A stretch of 64,000 bases of DNA from contig NZ_JBFRFB010000010.1 of NCBI RefSeq assembly GCF_052114605.1, forward strand, positions 1 through 64,000. The letters are read 5' to 3'. Position numbers and translations under genes: made by a program. This DNA is from Microvirga sp052114605 (GTDB taxonomy: Bacteria; Pseudomonadota; Alphaproteobacteria; Rhizobiales; Beijerinckiaceae). Positions 33,283 through 40,721 of the stretch are shown here, in pieces. The notes below the pieces were generated by a model. It saw only the letters and a program-made list of their open reading frames with translations. It was not told the DNA's origin and did no database searches. The stretch's first letter is position 1. Each line of letters begins with the position of its first letter.

Positions 33283-34394
33283 TAGCGATCTCGACGAGAA
33301 TGGTTCGTAGTGGGAATACTCGGCTTATCAGGATGGCGATAGGCGCAGCCCTCTTTATCATGGTCGCCGGCTGCCAGAACGAAAAAGCTCCCACATCAGA
33401 GCCGCGCACGGTCGGAGTCGTAACGATCCAGTCGGGAAAGCTCGTCAATGATATCAAGCTCAGTGGCGAGATCCAGGCCAAGAAGGATATTGGGCTTGCC
33501 TTCCGGATCGCCGGAAAGGTGACCGAGAGGCCTGTCAATGTCGGGGATCACGTCGCTGCGGGCCAGATTGTCGCGCGGCTTGACCCTGCCATCGAGCAGA
33601 ATGCACTGACTGCGGCGAAGGCTGCATTGGAAGCTGCCAGGGGTGAGGTCAGCACTACCCGCAACACCTTCGAACGCCAGGAGCAACTGATGGCTCAAGG
33701 CTTCACCACCCGACCGCGCTTCGATCAGGCGCTCAGGGCGCAGGAAACCGCGCAGGCCCAACTTGAAAATGCGGAGGCGCAAGTCGCGTTGGCGCAGGAT
33801 CGCCTCGGGTTCACCGAATTGCGCGCCGATGTCGCCGGGGTTGTGACAGCGCGCAGTATCGAGGCCGGCGAGGTCGTGCAGGTCGGACAAGTCGTTATCC
33901 AGCTTGCCCGCGACGATGCCCGCGATGCTGTCTTCAACGTTCCAGCCAGGATACTCGAAACGCAGGCCGGCGACGCGATCATTCGCGTCGTGCTCGCGAA
34001 CGCTCCCGAGGTGGCAGCTCTTGGCAAGGTTCGCGAGGTAGCGCCGCAGGCCGATCCGGTGACCCGCACCTTCTCGGTCAGGGTTGGGCTAGAGAACCCG
34101 CCGGAAGGGATGCGGCTCGGCTCTACCGTGGTCGGCACGCTGGAACTCTCCTCTGCTGCGATTGTCTCCATACCCGCCAGCGCTTTGGTTCAAAGGGGGG
34201 CCTCACCTGCGGTCTGGATCGTTGACCCCACGGAGTCGACAGTCTCACTACGCGATGTCGATGTGCAGCGCTTCGACCCCGGAAAAGTGATCATCTCGCA
34301 GGGGCTGCAGCCCGGAGAGATGATCGTTTCCGCCGGAGTCCAGGCGCTGCATCCCGGTCAGCGCGTCAGGCCCCTCCGCGGGACGACCGCCTGA
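33279..34394 (+). CDS. second RND periplasmic adaptor (MFP), lipoprotein
   Basis: 371 residues from ATG 33279, overlapping the permease stop (ATGA). A signal peptide ends at lipobox IMVAGC. Domain order repeats that of the first adaptor: KLSGEIQAKKDIGLAFRIAG, the hairpin region (KAALEAARGEVSTTRNTFE), LRADVAGVVTARSIEAGEVV and VREVAPQADPVTRTFSVRVG. The last block is nearly identical in both proteins, so the two genes are probably duplicates that diverged within the operon. Two adaptors flanking one permease occurs in some RND systems; a mixed trimer-of-dimers is inferred. Confidence 0.9.
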   Translation: MIAISTRMVRSGNTRLIRMAIGAALFIMVAGCQNEKAPTSEPRTVGVVTIQSGKLVNDIKLSGEIQAKKDIGLAFRIAGKVTERPVNVGDHVAAGQIVARLDPAIEQNALTAAKAALEAARGEVSTTRNTFERQEQLMAQGFTTRPRFDQALRAQETAQAQLENAEAQVALAQDRLGFTELRADVAGVVTARSIEAGEVVQVGQVVIQLARDDARDAVFNVPARILETQAGDAIIRVVLANAPEVAALGKVREVAPQADPVTRTFSVRVGLENPPEGMRLGSTVVGTLELSSAAIVSIPASALVQRGASPAVWIVDPTESTVSLRDVDVQRFDPGKVIISQGLQPGEMIVSAGVQALHPGQRVRPLRGTTA

Positions 34395-34536
34395 GAGGAA
34401 GCGCCTAGTGCCGTCCACGCGCGGCGCTAAAGCGAAAACTCGACGGAGCAGTCATGGTTGAATTCCTCAGCCGTCTCAGGGGAGCAGGCCCAATTCATCC
34501 TGGCCGCCTCATCTCGTCGCCAATGGAGATACGCTC

Positions 34537-34692
34537 ATGTGTGAACCGGTTCTCCTCATTCTCCCAATCGATCTCAAGGGCTTAAACGGCACCATGATGC
34601 GCACCGCTTTCGATGAGACCAAGGAAGGCGCGCCGCGTGAGACATTGGCCGCCTGCGCAGCGATCAAAATCCCTGCCCCGGTTGCCTCATGA
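34537..34692 (+). CDS. possible 51-residue coupled leader ORF
   Basis: ATG 34537 with GGAGA seven bases upstream opens a 51-codon frame (begins MCEPVLLILPIDLKGLNG, ends KIPAPVAS). Its TGA overlaps the ATG of the next gene in an ATGA junction. The ribosome site and the overlap support real translation, perhaps to couple or set expression of the large membrane protein. No family recognised; short length keeps confidence low. Confidence 0.4.
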   Translation: MCEPVLLILPIDLKGLNGTMMRTAFDETKEGAPRETLAACAAIKIPAPVAS

Positions 34693-36425
34693 CGCTGGAA
34701 TGGCGCTTCGGTGCTGAAGCGGAAAAGGGCTCCTGGGCTACGGCCACAGCCCGCCTGGACAGTTTTCGTCCCCTGCTGCTGGGGGAGGAGGAGGTTATCG
34801 CCACGCTCCTTACCGGCCACTTTGATCGCCTAGGGGATGGCTCGCGCCCAGAAAATCCTGATCCGGCGAGGGTGATCCGCGCTTCGTTCCTGCGCTTCCT
34901 CATGCTCGGGGGTGATGAGGGATGCAGATTGCATGAGAAGGGGATCCGGATAAGAGGCGCTTGGATTAGGGATATACTCGATCTCGAAGCTTGCCGCGTC
35001 TTCCGCGACATCGGCCTGAATGACTGCCACTTCGAGGCGACCCCGATCCTGCGAGCCGCGATCATCAACCGCCTCTTTCTCGACGGATCCCGCCTCCCGG
35101 GCCTGCAAGCGGAACGGCTTGAGGCGCGCGGCGGCATCTATCTGCGCGGGGCAGAAGTCAATGGCGAGGTCAATCTCGCGCAGTCGCGCCTCGGCGGAAA
35201 TCTCGAGTGCGATGGCGCCACCATTCTAAACCCGAGCGGATATGCGCTTCGAGCTCAGAGCTTGGAGGTGCGCAACGTGCTTCTGCGTGGAGCGACGCTG
35301 CGCGGTGTTGTTGCCCTCACGGGCGCGCGGCTCACAGCAGATCTCGACGCTTCCGGCGCAACGGTCACGGGTCGTGAAGGTGTGGCGATTGAGGCGAACG
35401 AAGTCGAAAGTCGCGGCAGCGTCGTGTTGCGCAGCACTCGGATCAAGGGAGTTGTGCGGCTGATGGCGTCCCAGATTGACGGCGATATGGTCGGCTCGGG
35501 CATGGTCATCGAAAATCCCGGTGGCGGCGCGCTTGATCTGAGCCGCACAACGGTGAAAGGGGCCTTCTTCCTGCGGCGCGGCGCCAAGCTGGCCGGCACA
35601 CTGGCCTTGACCGGGGCTTCGATCGGCACAATCCACGATGAAGCCGCATGCTGGCCGCAACCTGGCGATCTGCTGCTGAACCGCTGCCGCTATGGCGCCT
35701 TCATCGACGGGCCGGTCGACGCCGAAAGCAGGCTCGATTGGCTGGCGCGCCAAACACCGCAGCGCTGGAGCGAGGATTTCTGGCCGCAACCTTATGAACA
35801 ATTGGCCACGGTCTTCCGCGAGATGGGTCACGGCGAGGATGCCCGTACCGTCCTCGTCGTGAAGGAGAGGCTGCAACGGCGAGCAAGACGCGCGCGTGCC
35901 CGCAGCGCGGTTTGGCGAGCCATGTTGGCTGCCACGGATGGCATTCTGGGGCTTACCCTCGCCTATGGCCGCCAGCCACTGCTGGCGCTTGTCTGGCTTT
36001 TCCTCTTCTGGCTTCTCGGCGTCGCAATATTCGGTTATGCGGAAAGACAGGGAGCGGTGATGCCCAACAGCGCGGTTGTGTTGCGCGCGCCCGAATGGAC
36101 GCTCTGCGGCATCGAAAAAACCGAACAGCGCTCCCTGATCGCCACAAATCAAACGCAAGGGCTGGCCATTCCCGGGCAGAACCAACTCGCCTGCTTCCGC
36201 GAGCGCTGGGAGGCGTCGAGTTATCCGGCTTTCAGCCCTTGGATGTATTCTCTCGATACACTGCTGCCTGTGCTCGACATGGGTCAGAGAACCTTCTGGC
36301 GACCGAACCCTTCCAAACCCGGCGGCCGTGTCGCCATCTATTATTTTTACTTTCAATCCATCGTGGGCTGGGCCTTGAGCCTCTTGGCGGTCGCTGGCTT
36401 TTCGGGATTGGTGAAGTCGTCTTGA
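34689..36425 (+). CDS. beta-helix-repeat membrane protein, unknown function
   Basis: Protein of 578 residues. Residues ~85-320 are a series of ~20-25-residue strand-turn repeats (LEACRVFRDIGLNDCHFEA, RLEARGGIYLRGAEVNGEV, LDLSRTTVKGAFFLRRGAKL) that look like a right-handed beta-solenoid of the pentapeptide or polymer-forming type. A basic linker (LQRRARRARARSA) follows. Then come membrane helices (LLALVWLFLFWLLGVAIF and the C-terminal FYFQSIVGWALSLLAVAGF) around a loop with two Cys (WTLCGIEK, QLACFRERW) and the aromatic-rich PAFSPWMYSLDTLLPVLDM. I recall rhizobial homologues labelled membrane-associated oxidoreductase without firm evidence. Translationally coupled to a 51-codon ORF. Function unknown. 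Confidence 0.75.
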   Translation: MTLEWRFGAEAEKGSWATATARLDSFRPLLLGEEEVIATLLTGHFDRLGDGSRPENPDPARVIRASFLRFLMLGGDEGCRLHEKGIRIRGAWIRDILDLEACRVFRDIGLNDCHFEATPILRAAIINRLFLDGSRLPGLQAERLEARGGIYLRGAEVNGEVNLAQSRLGGNLECDGATILNPSGYALRAQSLEVRNVLLRGATLRGVVALTGARLTADLDASGATVTGREGVAIEANEVESRGSVVLRSTRIKGVVRLMASQIDGDMVGSGMVIENPGGGALDLSRTTVKGAFFLRRGAKLAGTLALTGASIGTIHDEAACWPQPGDLLLNRCRYGAFIDGPVDAESRLDWLARQTPQRWSEDFWPQPYEQLATVFREMGHGEDARTVLVVKERLQRRARRARARSAVWRAMLAATDGILGLTLAYGRQPLLALVWLFLFWLLGVAIFGYAERQGAVMPNSAVVLRAPEWTLCGIEKTEQRSLIATNQTQGLAIPGQNQLACFRERWEASSYPAFSPWMYSLDTLLPVLDMGQRTFWRPNPSKPGGRVAIYYFYFQSIVGWALSLLAVAGFSGLVKSS

Positions 36426-36840
36426 AGGGTTCTGCTGGCCATCAAGCAGTATTTAGAACAGCGATCAGCTCCCATGTCAGCACTGTCCCTACCGCGCGCC
36501 GCGCAGCGGAGAATGGGACGCTGTGCAAAGAAGTGGGACAGAAGGCGGATGCCGTGTGAGAGGACGACTGTTACTTTGCTATAGGACTATTCGGTAAGCT
36601 TTCGACGCTCCGGCTTAGGGCTGCTTGCTATACTCGAACGAGAACTCGCGGGATTGCAGCATGGGAGGATGCGCATCTCGCGGCTGCGATCGGAGACGTG
36701 AACTCTGCAATTCGGATGCTGGGGAGCGTTATCGGATCCTGACAGGAGCGCGGTTTCGGAGCGATTGAAATGAACGTCGCCACCCCGCGATCAACCGCAT
36801 GCCATCCTGGGCGAGGCCCTTTGCACATGGGGTTGGCGTG
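36426..36840. other. 415-base intergenic region before the antiporter operon
   Basis: No ORF here has a ribosome site and a recognisable product. The promoter of the seven-gene antiporter operon should lie here; TATACT at 36629-36634 is a fair -10 candidate but no matching -35 was found. Nothing else recognised. Confidence 0.35.
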
Positions 36841-37353
36841 ATGACATCCGGAATAATACCCCCCTCTAAGATTTCGCCATATGCACTCATTCTGCGCGGA
36901 GTTGGCTTTCTGGTGTTCTGGATGATCCTGATGGGACCTGCCTTGATAGATCTTCCCGCCGGCATCGCTGCTGCAGCGGCTGGAACCTGGGCGAGCACCC
37001 TACTCTGGCCAGCGGACAGCAAGATCTCAGTTCCCGGTCTCGCACGCTTTCTCATCCGTTTCCTGCCGCAGTCAGTCGTCGCCGGTGTCGATATCGCGCG
37101 CCGCGTCTTCACTCCGCGCCCTACGCTGCATCCGGGCTTCGTCGTCTATCATTCGTCGCTTCCGGCAGGCATGGCACGGGACGCTGCCTGCGCCGTAATG
37201 AGCCTGCAACCTGGCAAGTTGCCAATCGCCACAGAAGCAGATGGCACTCTACATTTTCATTGTCTCGATCTACGCGAGCCGGTTGAGGAGCAGATCGCGG
37301 CTGATGAGGCGGCATTTTGCGAAGCTTTATATAGCGTACGGCGTCATGGCTGA
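36841..37353 (+). CDS. mnhE: Mrp/Mnh cation:proton antiporter subunit E
   Basis: 170 residues from ATG 36841 (an earlier in-frame ATG at 36799 adds a poor extension). Two N-terminal hydrophobic helices (LILRGVGFLVFWMILMGPAL, IDLPAGIAAAAAGTWASTLL) are followed by the MnhE cytoplasmic part: PQSVVAGVDIARRVFTP, then HPGFVVYHSSLPAGMARDA and LHFHCLDLREPVEEQIAADE. First gene of a tight seven-gene operon; its stop lies inside the start of subunit F (ATGGCTGA). Structural subunit of the membrane complex. Confidence 0.88.
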   Translation: MTSGIIPPSKISPYALILRGVGFLVFWMILMGPALIDLPAGIAAAAAGTWASTLLWPADSKISVPGLARFLIRFLPQSVVAGVDIARRVFTPRPTLHPGFVVYHSSLPAGMARDAACAVMSLQPGKLPIATEADGTLHFHCLDLREPVEEQIAADEAAFCEALYSVRRHG

Positions 37354-37636
37354 AATTCTCATCGGATCAGCGTTCTTCATTCTGGCCGTGACCGCCCTTG
37401 GCCTGTTCAAGGTGCTGCGATCCGGAATAGCCGCTGAGCGGATGATGGCTGTGCAACTACTTGGATCGGGCGGCGCTGCCGCCTTGTTGCTGCTTGGTAC
37501 AGCCTCAGACTCTGCGGCGACGAGCGATGTCGCCCTACTGCTCACGTTGTTTGCGGCCTTTTCCTGCGCCGCCTTCACACTTGGGGAAGCAGATCTCCAA
37601 ACTATGGTGTCTGAGCAAAGGAAGGATGAGGCATGA
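37346..37636 (+). CDS. mnhF: Mrp/Mnh antiporter subunit F
   Basis: 96 residues with three membrane helices (ILIGSAFFILAVTALGLFKV, RMMAVQLLGSGGAAALLLLG, VALLLTLFAAFSCAAFTLG), matching MnhF in size and pattern. The start ATG 37346 overlaps the end of mnhE by 8 bases and the stop overlaps mnhG by 4. MnhF packs against subunits A/G in the complex; deletion of any small subunit usually abolishes activity in studied Mrp systems. Confidence 0.85.
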   Translation: MAEILIGSAFFILAVTALGLFKVLRSGIAAERMMAVQLLGSGGAAALLLLGTASDSAATSDVALLLTLFAAFSCAAFTLGEADLQTMVSEQRKDEA

Positions 37637-37926
37637 ACTCGCTCGTCGATGCCTTCACCGTCTTCAATGTCGGATTCGGGGCGCTTCTTTTTCTGGCCGG
37701 CACGCTCGGCCTACTGCGGTTTCCCGACACATTGAGCCGTCTTCACGCACTCAGCAAGGCCGATAATCTTGGACTTGGACTGATCGTGGTGGGCCTCCTG
37801 CCGCAGTCAGCCAGTATTGCCGGTGGCCTCAAACTCATCTGCGTCTGGCTGCTAGCGCAGCTTTCAGCCGCAGCGGCGAGTCAACTCATCGCTGGCGCCG
37901 TTCACCGTCGCAAACCCGGCTCATGA
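37633..37926 (+). CDS. mnhG: Mrp/Mnh antiporter subunit G
   Basis: 97 residues with the MnhG hallmark LRFPDTLSRLHALSKADNLG just after helix 1 and two further helices (LGLGLIVVGLLPQSA, KLICVWLLAQLSAAAASQL). ATGA overlaps on both sides. Structural subunit of the antiporter. Confidence 0.9.
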   Translation: MNSLVDAFTVFNVGFGALLFLAGTLGLLRFPDTLSRLHALSKADNLGLGLIVVGLLPQSASIAGGLKLICVWLLAQLSAAAASQLIAGAVHRRKPGS

Positions 37927-38861
37927 CGCCGCTGCTCGACATCGCCTTGCTTGCCTGGCTTCTGGTGTTGGCCGCGCACATCACGATGACGCGTGATGAC
38001 CGTAATGCGATTGTCGCCTTCATCGCCTTCGGCCTGCTTCTCGGGATCGGCTGGGTGCGGCTGTCGGCTGTCGATGTGGCACTGACCGAGGTGGCCATCG
38101 GCGGCGGCGGGACGGGCCTCGTCTTGCTGGGGGCCGAGGCGCATCTGCGCAAATGCGAGACGTCCGCCAATCTCGTGGGTGCTGCGGGCAAAATTGGTGT
38201 GGCATTGATCTGTGCGGCGGTCGCCGCCGGGTTGGCATTCGCCGTTCTCTCACTCCCGTCGCCTGCGCCGACGCTCGCGCCGGCAGCAGCCTCATCGCTC
38301 GATGCTACGGGCCTCGGCAATCCGGTGACGGCAGTCCTCCTGGCATATCGCGCACTCGACACCTTGCTGGAGAAGGTTGTGCTGCTGTTGACGCTGATTG
38401 GAATCTGGTCGCTCGCGTCCGAGCGGAACTGGGGCGGAATTCCCAATCTACTCACGGTCTCCGTACCCGCACCACTATCCTATCTCGCACGCATGCTGCC
38501 ACCCTTTGGTGTCGTCGTCGGGATCTATATGTTTTGGGTCGGCGCCGACGCTCCAGGCGGCACCTTTCAAGCCGGTACGGTGCTCGCCGCGATGTGGCTG
38601 CTCGCGATGCTAGCCGGCTTGCTGCCGGCACCCGAGACCGGCAACCTGATGCTGCGCTTGATCCTGGTGGGAGGACCTGCGTTATTCTTGGCGATAGGAT
38701 TCCTTGGCTTCGCGATCGCCTCTGGCTTCCTTGCTTATCCGGATGACTTGGCAAAGCCATTGATCATCGCCATCGAAGCGGCATTGACACTCTCCGTCGC
38801 AGCAACGTTGGCGCTGCTGGTTGCCGGCTATGCCTGGAAGCCTCCACACCATGATCGCTGA
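37923..38861 (+). CDS. mnhB: fused DUF4040 (MbhD-like) + MbhE-like + Mrp subunit B protein
   Basis: Protein of 312 residues combining pieces that are separate in most systems. Residues ~1-85 are a DUF4040 segment (AVDVALTEVAIGGGGTGLVL), the part normally at the C-terminus of MrpA or encoded as MbhD. Residues ~85-165 contain a further hydrophobic unit like MbhE (LDTLLEKVVLLLTLIGIWSL). Residues ~165-312 are MnhB, with VGADAPGGTFQAGTVLA as the signature segment; canonical MnhB has a His where this protein has Asp before the Pro-Gly-Gly. There is no separate full-length MrpA gene in the operon, so this fusion supplies its missing C-terminal half. Overlaps mnhC by 11 bases. Confidence 0.8.
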   Translation: MTPLLDIALLAWLLVLAAHITMTRDDRNAIVAFIAFGLLLGIGWVRLSAVDVALTEVAIGGGGTGLVLLGAEAHLRKCETSANLVGAAGKIGVALICAAVAAGLAFAVLSLPSPAPTLAPAAASSLDATGLGNPVTAVLLAYRALDTLLEKVVLLLTLIGIWSLASERNWGGIPNLLTVSVPAPLSYLARMLPPFGVVVGIYMFWVGADAPGGTFQAGTVLAAMWLLAMLAGLLPAPETGNLMLRLILVGGPALFLAIGFLGFAIASGFLAYPDDLAKPLIIAIEAALTLSVAATLALLVAGYAWKPPHHDR

Positions 38862-39189
38862 TCTGAGTCCAGGCGTCCTGTTCGGCATCTGCGGCGCGGC
38901 TCTTGTCGGTATCGGCTTATTTGCGGTGATCACGCATCCCGGCCTGCTGCGGCGCATCGTTGGCTTCAACATCCTCGGCGCTGGTATCTTTCTCGTTTTC
39001 GGCGCAATCGCCCGACGTGGCGCAGGCTCGGGCTTTGAAAGCGATCCGGTACCGCAGGCGCTGGTCATCACCGGCATCGTCGTTGCCTTTTCCGCAACGG
39101 CGCTCGCCGTCGCCCTGCTGCGGCGGCTGTTCGAACTGACCAGCATAGAGATGATCGAGACGGCTCCCGGGCAAGAGAGCGAGCCATGA
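38851..39189 (+). CDS. mnhC: Mrp/Mnh antiporter subunit C (NuoK-like)
   Basis: 112 residues from ATG 38851, inside the end of the upstream gene. Three helices like NuoK/MnhC: LFGICGAALVGIGLFAVI, RIVGFNILGAGIFLVFGAIA, PQALVITGIVVAFSATALAV (the last contains the canonical D/E-x-x-PQALVLTAIVI-type motif). Its stop overlaps mnhD (ATGA). Carries acidic membrane residues less densely than NuoK. Confidence 0.88.
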   Translation: MIADLSPGVLFGICGAALVGIGLFAVITHPGLLRRIVGFNILGAGIFLVFGAIARRGAGSGFESDPVPQALVITGIVVAFSATALAVALLRRLFELTSIEMIETAPGQESEP

Positions 39190-40721
39190 CCGTGCTCGCA
39201 ATCACGCCAACTCACGTCTCGACACCGGATGGTTTCCTGCTGGTATTGGCTGTCATCCTGCCAGTCTGCGCCGTGCTGGCAATGTTCACGTTCCGTCCGC
39301 GCTTTGCGGCCAGCATAGCTCTGGCGGCACTTTCCGTCGGGCTCGCAACTGCCGTGGCGATCGTGCTTGCGCTGGCACGGAGCGGGGCGGCTCTCACCTA
39401 TGTCGTCGGCTCTTGGCAGCCGCCACTCGGGATTGCATTGCGGGCCGATGGTCTTGCTGCCACGATGCTGGCGATGACGGCGCTGGTAATCACTGCTGTC
39501 GGCCTCTTTGCAAAGGCGCAGCAGCGACTTGACCCTGCCGACCCGGATGGGCGCTCACCTGTGACCTTCTGGGCGCTGCTGCTGGCGCTCTTGAGTGCAC
39601 TGAACGCCGTCTTCGTCGGCGAGGACCTGTTCAGCCTTTACGTCGCCCTGGAACTGTTGACCTTTGCCGCTGTGCCGCTGGTCTGTCTCGACGGTCGGGC
39701 CGAGACCATCGCTGCCGCTTTGCGCTACCTGATGTTCGCACTGCTCGGTTCGCTGCTGTATCTGCTCGGTGTGGTATTGCTCTACGGCCAGTTTGGGACG
39801 CTCGACCTGTTCGCGCTGTCACGAATGACTGAAGGGGGTCCCGCCGTTTCCGCGGCATTGGCATTAATGATTACGGGGCTCCTCGCCAAGGCTGCCCTAT
39901 TCCCATTGCATCTTTGGCTTCCTCCTGCCCATGCCGGCGCTCCGGCCCCTGCCAGCGCCGTGCTTTCAGCCCTGGTAATCAAGGCACCGATATTCCTGAT
40001 CCTACGGCTCGTCCTCGACGTTGCGCCTCCGGGGGTGGCCATCCTGACGGGGCAGTTTCTCGCCGTTCTCGGCGCCGCCTCGATCCTCTTCTGCAGCGTG
40101 ATGGCTATAAGACAGGCACGCCTCAAACTAATGATCGCCTATTCGACAGTTGCGCAGATCGGTTATCTCTTCATCGTCTTCCCGCTTGCTGCCGGCAGCG
40201 AGGCGCTGCCGGCCTGGGGAACAATCGCCTGGACCGGCGGCACCCTTCAGCTCGTCTCGCACGCGCTTGCCAAGGCGGCCATGTTCCTTGCCGCCGGCGT
40301 CGTTGCCGAGATTTTCGGCCATGACCGCATTTCCGATCTCAGCGGATTCGGGCGAGTGCTCCCCGTCAGCGCCGTGGCATTCGGCCTCGCCAGCCTTTCG
40401 CTGATGGGAATACCTCCGAGCGGTGGCTTTGTCGCGAAATGTCTGCTTCTGACCGCGGCTGTGACTACGGGTCATCCCTGGCTTGCCGCAACCATCCTGG
40501 CTGGCGGTCTGCTCGCTGGTGCGTACGTATTCCGTGTCATTGGCCGGGCTCTGGCAAAGCCTAAGGCTCCGCTGGCGACAAGGAAAGCGATCCCGCGCCG
40601 CGCCGAGTTCGTAGCTCTCTTTCTGGCGATCTCCGCGGTGCTGCTCGGCTTCGTGCCGCTCCAGCCCTTTGGATTTCTGCAGATCGGCCGTGCCGGCTTC
40701 GTCTGGGCTGGCGCGCCATGA
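39186..40721 (+). CDS. mnhD: Mrp/Mnh antiporter subunit D (NuoM/NuoN-like)
   Basis: Protein of 511 residues with ~14 helices, Pfam proton-antiporter fold. Key residues are present: the TM5 glutamate in LYVALELLTFAAVP (E156), and the TM7 lysine in LLAKAALFPLHLWLPPAHAG with the following PASAVLSALVIK. A later lysine lies in GGTLQLVSHALAKAAMFLA. These are the proton-channel residues of complex-I antiporter subunits. Coupled by ATGA overlaps to mnhC and to a second D-like subunit. Confidence 0.9.
   Translation: MTVLAITPTHVSTPDGFLLVLAVILPVCAVLAMFTFRPRFAASIALAALSVGLATAVAIVLALARSGAALTYVVGSWQPPLGIALRADGLAATMLAMTALVITAVGLFAKAQQRLDPADPDGRSPVTFWALLLALLSALNAVFVGEDLFSLYVALELLTFAAVPLVCLDGRAETIAAALRYLMFALLGSLLYLLGVVLLYGQFGTLDLFALSRMTEGGPAVSAALALMITGLLAKAALFPLHLWLPPAHAGAPAPASAVLSALVIKAPIFLILRLVLDVAPPGVAILTGQFLAVLGAASILFCSVMAIRQARLKLMIAYSTVAQIGYLFIVFPLAAGSEALPAWGTIAWTGGTLQLVSHALAKAAMFLAAGVVAEIFGHDRISDLSGFGRVLPVSAVAFGLASLSLMGIPPSGGFVAKCLLLTAAVTTGHPWLAATILAGGLLAGAYVFRVIGRALAKPKAPLATRKAIPRRAEFVALFLAISAVLLGFVPLQPFGFLQIGRAGFVWAGAP

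Noticed and set aside
35226..36356. Leftward 376-codon open frame
   Set aside because: Runs antisense to the solenoid membrane protein; composition (His/Arg/Gln-rich) is typical of a GC-driven shadow frame and no family pattern is visible.
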